Assembly (NCBI RefSeq): GCF_002835465.1
Contig: NZ_PIZM01000010.1
Span: forward strand, 49,669-113,668
Direction: 5' to 3'
Origin: Psychromonas sp. psych-6C06
Lineage (GTDB): Bacteria > Pseudomonadota > Gammaproteobacteria > Enterobacterales > Psychromonadaceae
DNA: 64,000 nt
The notes beneath the pieces were generated by a model. The model worked only from the letters and a program-made list of their open reading frames with translations. It was not told the DNA's origin and made no database searches. How positions within the stretch are numbered: the first letter of the stretch is position 1; every line of letters starts with the position of its first letter. Position numbers and translations under genes: made by a program. Shown here in pieces: positions 60,883 to 64,000 of this stretch.

Positions 60883-61619
60883 GTTACATTTTTAAACCAT
60901 TTTTTATATAGAAACCCTTGTACTAAATCAGCTCCTATCTGCTTAGCAAATTGTAAGTCTTGCTCTGTTTCTACCCCTTCTAAAATTACTTTTTTCCCTG
61001 TTTCATGTGCATAAGTTATCATTGCATTAACCAGTGGCATGAAGTTTTTACTGTGGCGTTTTTCAATGACGTATTTATCTAATTTAATGTAATCAACCAT
61101 CTGTACAACAGACGTTGATAACATTGACTGTGGATTAAAAAGATCATCAATAGCGGTATTAATTTTATTTTTAGCGAGGTTGTCAATCATCGATAAACTC
61201 ATCACTGCATCACTTAATTCTGAGTTTTCAATTAACTCTACAATCACGTTAGCCTTATGATAGCTTTTAAACAACTTAACAAAGGGATTATTACCATCAA
61301 GCATTCCGGATGCAGAATATGAGTCTTGATCTAGGTTAACAAAGATATCTGTATTATTTGGCGCATAAGCAAGCTGTAATTTTTTCTGTTCATATTCAAC
61401 TTGAAACAAGCTTAGGGGATTATCATGTAGGGATGCATAAACCAGATCCGGCCTAATAGCTTCGCCACCGACAGTATAAAAACGGGATAATCCTTCGTAA
61501 GCAATGATCTCTTCGCCTGCAGTGGTAACGATAGGTTGAAATTCAGCACCATAACGTTTGCTATCCATTAGTTCTAAAAGTTGTGGCGGGTTTAAGTGGT
61601 GTGCATGCGTCATTGTCAT
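60879..61619 (-). CDS. EAL-domain c-di-GMP phosphodiesterase
   Basis: 246 aa, an isolated EAL domain (PdeH-like size). The signature is AYEGLSR (EGL instead of EAL). Metal and catalytic residues look present: IFVNLDQ, VELIE, AIDDLF, YIKLDKY and ILEGVET with LVQGFLYKK. So activity is likely, lowering c-di-GMP that the PilZ proteins sense. No sensor domain. Confidence 0.88.
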   Translation of the reverse strand: MTMTHAHHLNPPQLLELMDSKRYGAEFQPIVTTAGEEIIAYEGLSRFYTVGGEAIRPDLVYASLHDNPLSLFQVEYEQKKLQLAYAPNNTDIFVNLDQDSYSASGMLDGNNPFVKLFKSYHKANVIVELIENSELSDAVMSLSMIDNLAKNKINTAIDDLFNPQSMLSTSVVQMVDYIKLDKYVIEKRHSKNFMPLVNAMITYAHETGKKVILEGVETEQDLQFAKQIGADLVQGFLYKKWFKNVT

Positions 61620-61722
61620 TCCATTGGGTTAAAATACATCCCCCAAATGTAATTGATAACCACTATCATGTAAATCATTTGTACTTAACAATGATTAAAG
61701 TTTAATGACACTGAGTTTAAGT

Positions 61723-62793
61723 TTATGGCAATTCACCTATCATACTGACAGCTTTGATATAACAGTAAACCTTTTGACCAACTTTAAGTTTCAACTGCTG
61801 CAAAGACTTTACTGTTATTTTAGCTAATAAGGATTGCTGGCCGAGATTAAGGGTCAATAGAATATGACTAATTGAAATTTTCTCAATTTGAGTCATGGTC
61901 GCAAGCAAACAGTTTTGTAAAGAGCTACTTGTTAGCATCTCTGTCGCTATGATCACATCTTTACTTTCGACTTTAATCTGCAAAACGGTATCGGTCATGT
62001 TTTTATCAAATGTTAAGTTAATCACTTGATCATCGACTGTCCCTTGCCACATAAGATCATCATTATTCCAACGTAAATTTTCAACCGTTAACAATAAGCC
62101 ACAGTCAGCATGTTTCACTAAACTTAATGAAGGGTCTAAGAATAACACCTGTGGCTTACCAATTGCTTCTACTTTCCCTTCATGTACAAGCATCATATTA
62201 TTTGCTAAATAGAATAATTCCTGCATTGAATGCGTTATGTATAACACTGGAATCTGTTGTGAAAGTTTTTTAATGAATGGCAGTAATATGTTGCGACTAT
62301 GCTTGTCTAAAGATGAAAGAGGTTCGTCCATAATCAACATTTGAGGCGCGGTTAAGATAGCGCGAGCAATCGCTATACGCTGTTTCTGGCCACCAGACAA
62401 CATGGATATTTTCTTGTCTAGTAAAGTGCTAAATTGTAATAAATGCGCTAATTCATTTAAGGAGTAAAGGCTTTGCTTTGATTCAGCAATCAATAAATTA
62501 CCGCGTGTATCTAAATGAGGAAATAGCCTTGGCTCTTGAAATACCATACCTACCGCACGATTTTCAGTCTTAATAAAAACGTGCTCACTTTGCCATTGGC
62601 AAGCAGCAAACGAAACGTCACCGCTAAATCCGCTTTCCAATCCAATTAAGCTTCGCACAAGAGTTGTTTTTCCCGCACCAGAATCACCAAAGATTCCACA
62701 AACACCATTTAACTCTAGCTCGCCTGAAAAAGAAAAAAGCGATTTCTTGGTTAATTCAAAGGATAATAAACTCCCCTGTTTATTATCACCCAT
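61723..62793 (-). CDS. modC: Molybdate ABC transporter ATPase
   Basis: 356 aa. Walker A GDSGAGKTT, signature LSGGQKQRIAIARA, Walker B LLIMDEPLSSLD (shown as LIMDEPLSS), H-loop YITHS. A C-terminal TOBE/Mop domain (residues about 290-352) binds molybdate. It overlaps modB by 8 bases. Energises molybdate uptake. Confidence 0.95.
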   Translation of the reverse strand: MGDNKQGSLLSFELTKKSLFSFSGELELNGVCGIFGDSGAGKTTLVRSLIGLESGFSGDVSFAACQWQSEHVFIKTENRAVGMVFQEPRLFPHLDTRGNLLIAESKQSLYSLNELAHLLQFSTLLDKKISMLSGGQKQRIAIARAILTAPQMLIMDEPLSSLDKHSRNILLPFIKKLSQQIPVLYITHSMQELFYLANNMMLVHEGKVEAIGKPQVLFLDPSLSLVKHADCGLLLTVENLRWNNDDLMWQGTVDDQVINLTFDKNMTDTVLQIKVESKDVIIATEMLTSSSLQNCLLATMTQIEKISISHILLTLNLGQQSLLAKITVKSLQQLKLKVGQKVYCYIKAVSMIGELP

Positions 62794-63487
62794 TATTTAA
62801 CCTTTGCTGACGTTTTTGTAGCACACCATAAATGAACATAAGCAATAACATTGAGAATGCAAGTAAAGAGAATGCAAGCGTGTGGGCCTGTTCATATTGG
62901 AGGGTTTCTACATGATCAAACAATGCAATCGATAATACCTGCGTTTCCCCGGGTATGTTACCTCCAATCATTAATACTACGCCAAACTCACCAACGGTAT
63001 GAGCAAAGCCTAATGAAGCGGCGATGATAAAACTCGGCAAAGTCATTGGTATAATTACTTTATAAAAGGTTTTTATCGGCCCAAAACCTAACGTCTTTGC
63101 GACTTCGAGATAGCTTTTATCTAAATTAACAAAGGCACTTTGTAATGGCTGTACAACAAAAGGTAATGAATAGATAAGTGAGGCAATGACGAGCCCTGAA
63201 AATGAAAAAGCTAAGCCATTACCAGTCATTTTCAACCAAAACGATCCTAAGCTACTTTCGGGAGAGAATGATAATAACAAGTAAAAACCAAGTACAGTAG
63301 GTGGTAAAACTAGCGGCAAAGCAACTAAAGATTCAACAAAGGGACGAAAAAAAACTTTACTTCTTGCTAACCACCAAGCTAATGGTGGACAAAAAATTAA
63401 CAAAATAAACGTTGTTATTCCAGCTAGCTTAAGCGTTAAATAGATGGCGCTTAAATCTAGCTCTGTAAAGAGTTGGTTTAACATCAA
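62786..63487 (-). CDS. modB: Molybdate ABC transporter permease
   Basis: 233 aa with five to six membrane helices. EAA-loop EVAKTLGFGPIKTFYKVIIP and GEFGVVLMIGGNIPGET identify ModB. Pairs with ModC. One base after the modA stop, so modABC is one operon read leftward. Confidence 0.95.
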   Translation of the reverse strand: MMLNQLFTELDLSAIYLTLKLAGITTFILLIFCPPLAWWLARSKVFFRPFVESLVALPLVLPPTVLGFYLLLSFSPESSLGSFWLKMTGNGLAFSFSGLVIASLIYSLPFVVQPLQSAFVNLDKSYLEVAKTLGFGPIKTFYKVIIPMTLPSFIIAASLGFAHTVGEFGVVLMIGGNIPGETQVLSIALFDHVETLQYEQAHTLAFSLLAFSMLLLMFIYGVLQKRQQRLNNG

Positions 63488-63488
63488 A

Positions 63489-64000
63489 TTACAAATACCC
63501 TTTGCTACGTATCAATTGCCTTATACTATCTGATGTTAAAAAATCTACAAACTGTTGCGTAGCGAGTTTATTTTTACTGTTAGTAAGAATAACACCTTGT
63601 TGTAATATAGGTTGGTAAGTATCAGTTGGTACAATATAATAATTTTTTTGGCTATTTTGCAGGAGTAAAGCCAAGGCGACAAAGCCGGACTCAATATTCC
63701 CTGTATCGATAAACTGATAGGTTTGTGAAACATTATTACCTTTGATATAAGAGAGCTTTGACCAGAGTTGTAAACTTTTAAGTGCTTGCTGTGTTGCTAA
63801 TCCATAAGGAGCTAGCTTAGGGTTTGCAATTGCAATCCGACCTTTTAGTCTCAGTAAACTGTACTTATCGATATTGCTCGCACTGTTCGGGTGCCAGAAA
63901 GCTAATACTCCCTGCGCATAGGTAAAACGAGATCCCTCAACCCCTAATCCAGAGTCTTCGATACGCTTGGCACGGTCGCTATCGGCAGATAAAAAAAGGT
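63489..64000 (-). CDS. modA: Molybdate-binding protein, partial (C-terminal part)
   Basis: About 169 codons visible; the start lies beyond the window end. Family motifs include GRIAIANPKLAPYGLATQQAL, YQFIDTGNIESGFVAL and FVDFLTSDSIRQLIRSKGY, typical of periplasmic ModA. It delivers molybdate to ModB. Reads through without stops. Confidence 0.93.
   Translation of the reverse strand, partial: LFLSADSDRAKRIEDSGLGVEGSRFTYAQGVLAFWHPNSASNIDKYSLLRLKGRIAIANPKLAPYGLATQQALKSLQLWSKLSYIKGNNVSQTYQFIDTGNIESGFVALALLLQNSQKNYYIVPTDTYQPILQQGVILTNSKNKLATQQFVDFLTSDSIRQLIRSKGYL

Noticed and set aside
1..64000. tRNA or rRNA genes, including a tRNA attachment site for the prophage
   Set aside because: No cloverleaf or rRNA sequence was found by eye; the core lies in sbcB. 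A tRNAscan run would settle minor doubts.

Overview
The window is AT-rich DNA of a marine, probably cold-adapted gammaproteobacterium, closest in gene content to Psychromonas and its Vibrionales/Alteromonadales relatives. The cues are cysK-ptsH-ptsI-crr, dapE, serB beside an Smp/YtjB-type gene, two PilZ proteins, an EAL protein, a CBM-bearing GH19 chitinase and modABC. Genus is inferred from gene content and style; nothing in the window proves it.

About 41.25 kb (568 to 41837) is one apparently complete siphovirus-type prophage bounded by a 17-bp direct repeat, tactggcacgattatga. The right copy lies inside the 5' end of sbcB (exonuclease I) and encodes its active-site YWHDYE residues. The left copy sits in a 14-codon stub that is the displaced native start of sbcB. 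The phage supplies a new start, leader and upstream region for the host nuclease gene. Arm-type GGTACAA repeats lie just inside both ends.

Phage layout. The right end holds the DUF4102 tyrosine integrase, a DUF3465 secreted protein, and an AAA ATPase plus 185-aa partner (possible defence pair). A plus-strand, pL-like operon (34196-37130) holds mostly unrecognised small genes and an AlpA/Xis-like protein. The switch is cI (plus) against cro (minus); matching operator motifs occur at PR and at the pL-like promoter. Directly behind cI, in the lambda rexAB position, is a translationally coupled three-gene module: STAS-HATPase, DUF4325, and a membrane-anchored protein. The cro-side operon runs leftward through CII-like, 113-aa, O-like (with an internal iteron origin), P-like, a second tyrosine recombinase, two small genes and a Q-like antiterminator. 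An oppositely oriented O-acetyltransferase (24901-26856) and a membrane protein interrupt it before the lysis genes. Then come terminase, gpW, portal, ClpP-capsid fusion, cement, head-tail and tail genes, tape measure and an unusual tail-tip block, ending at the left attachment site.

Host genes right of the prophage: sbcB, a secreted protein, cysK, the PTS operon, an ArsC-like protein (yffB), dapE, an M15 peptidase, two PilZ proteins, serB divergent from smp, chitinase, a DUF5610 protein, a YggL-like protein, a trypsin-like protease, an EAL protein and modC-modB-modA (modA cut by the window end). Left of the prophage (1-543) there are only tandem terminators and a MITE-like repeat.

All names come from reading translated sequence by eye; no database search was run.
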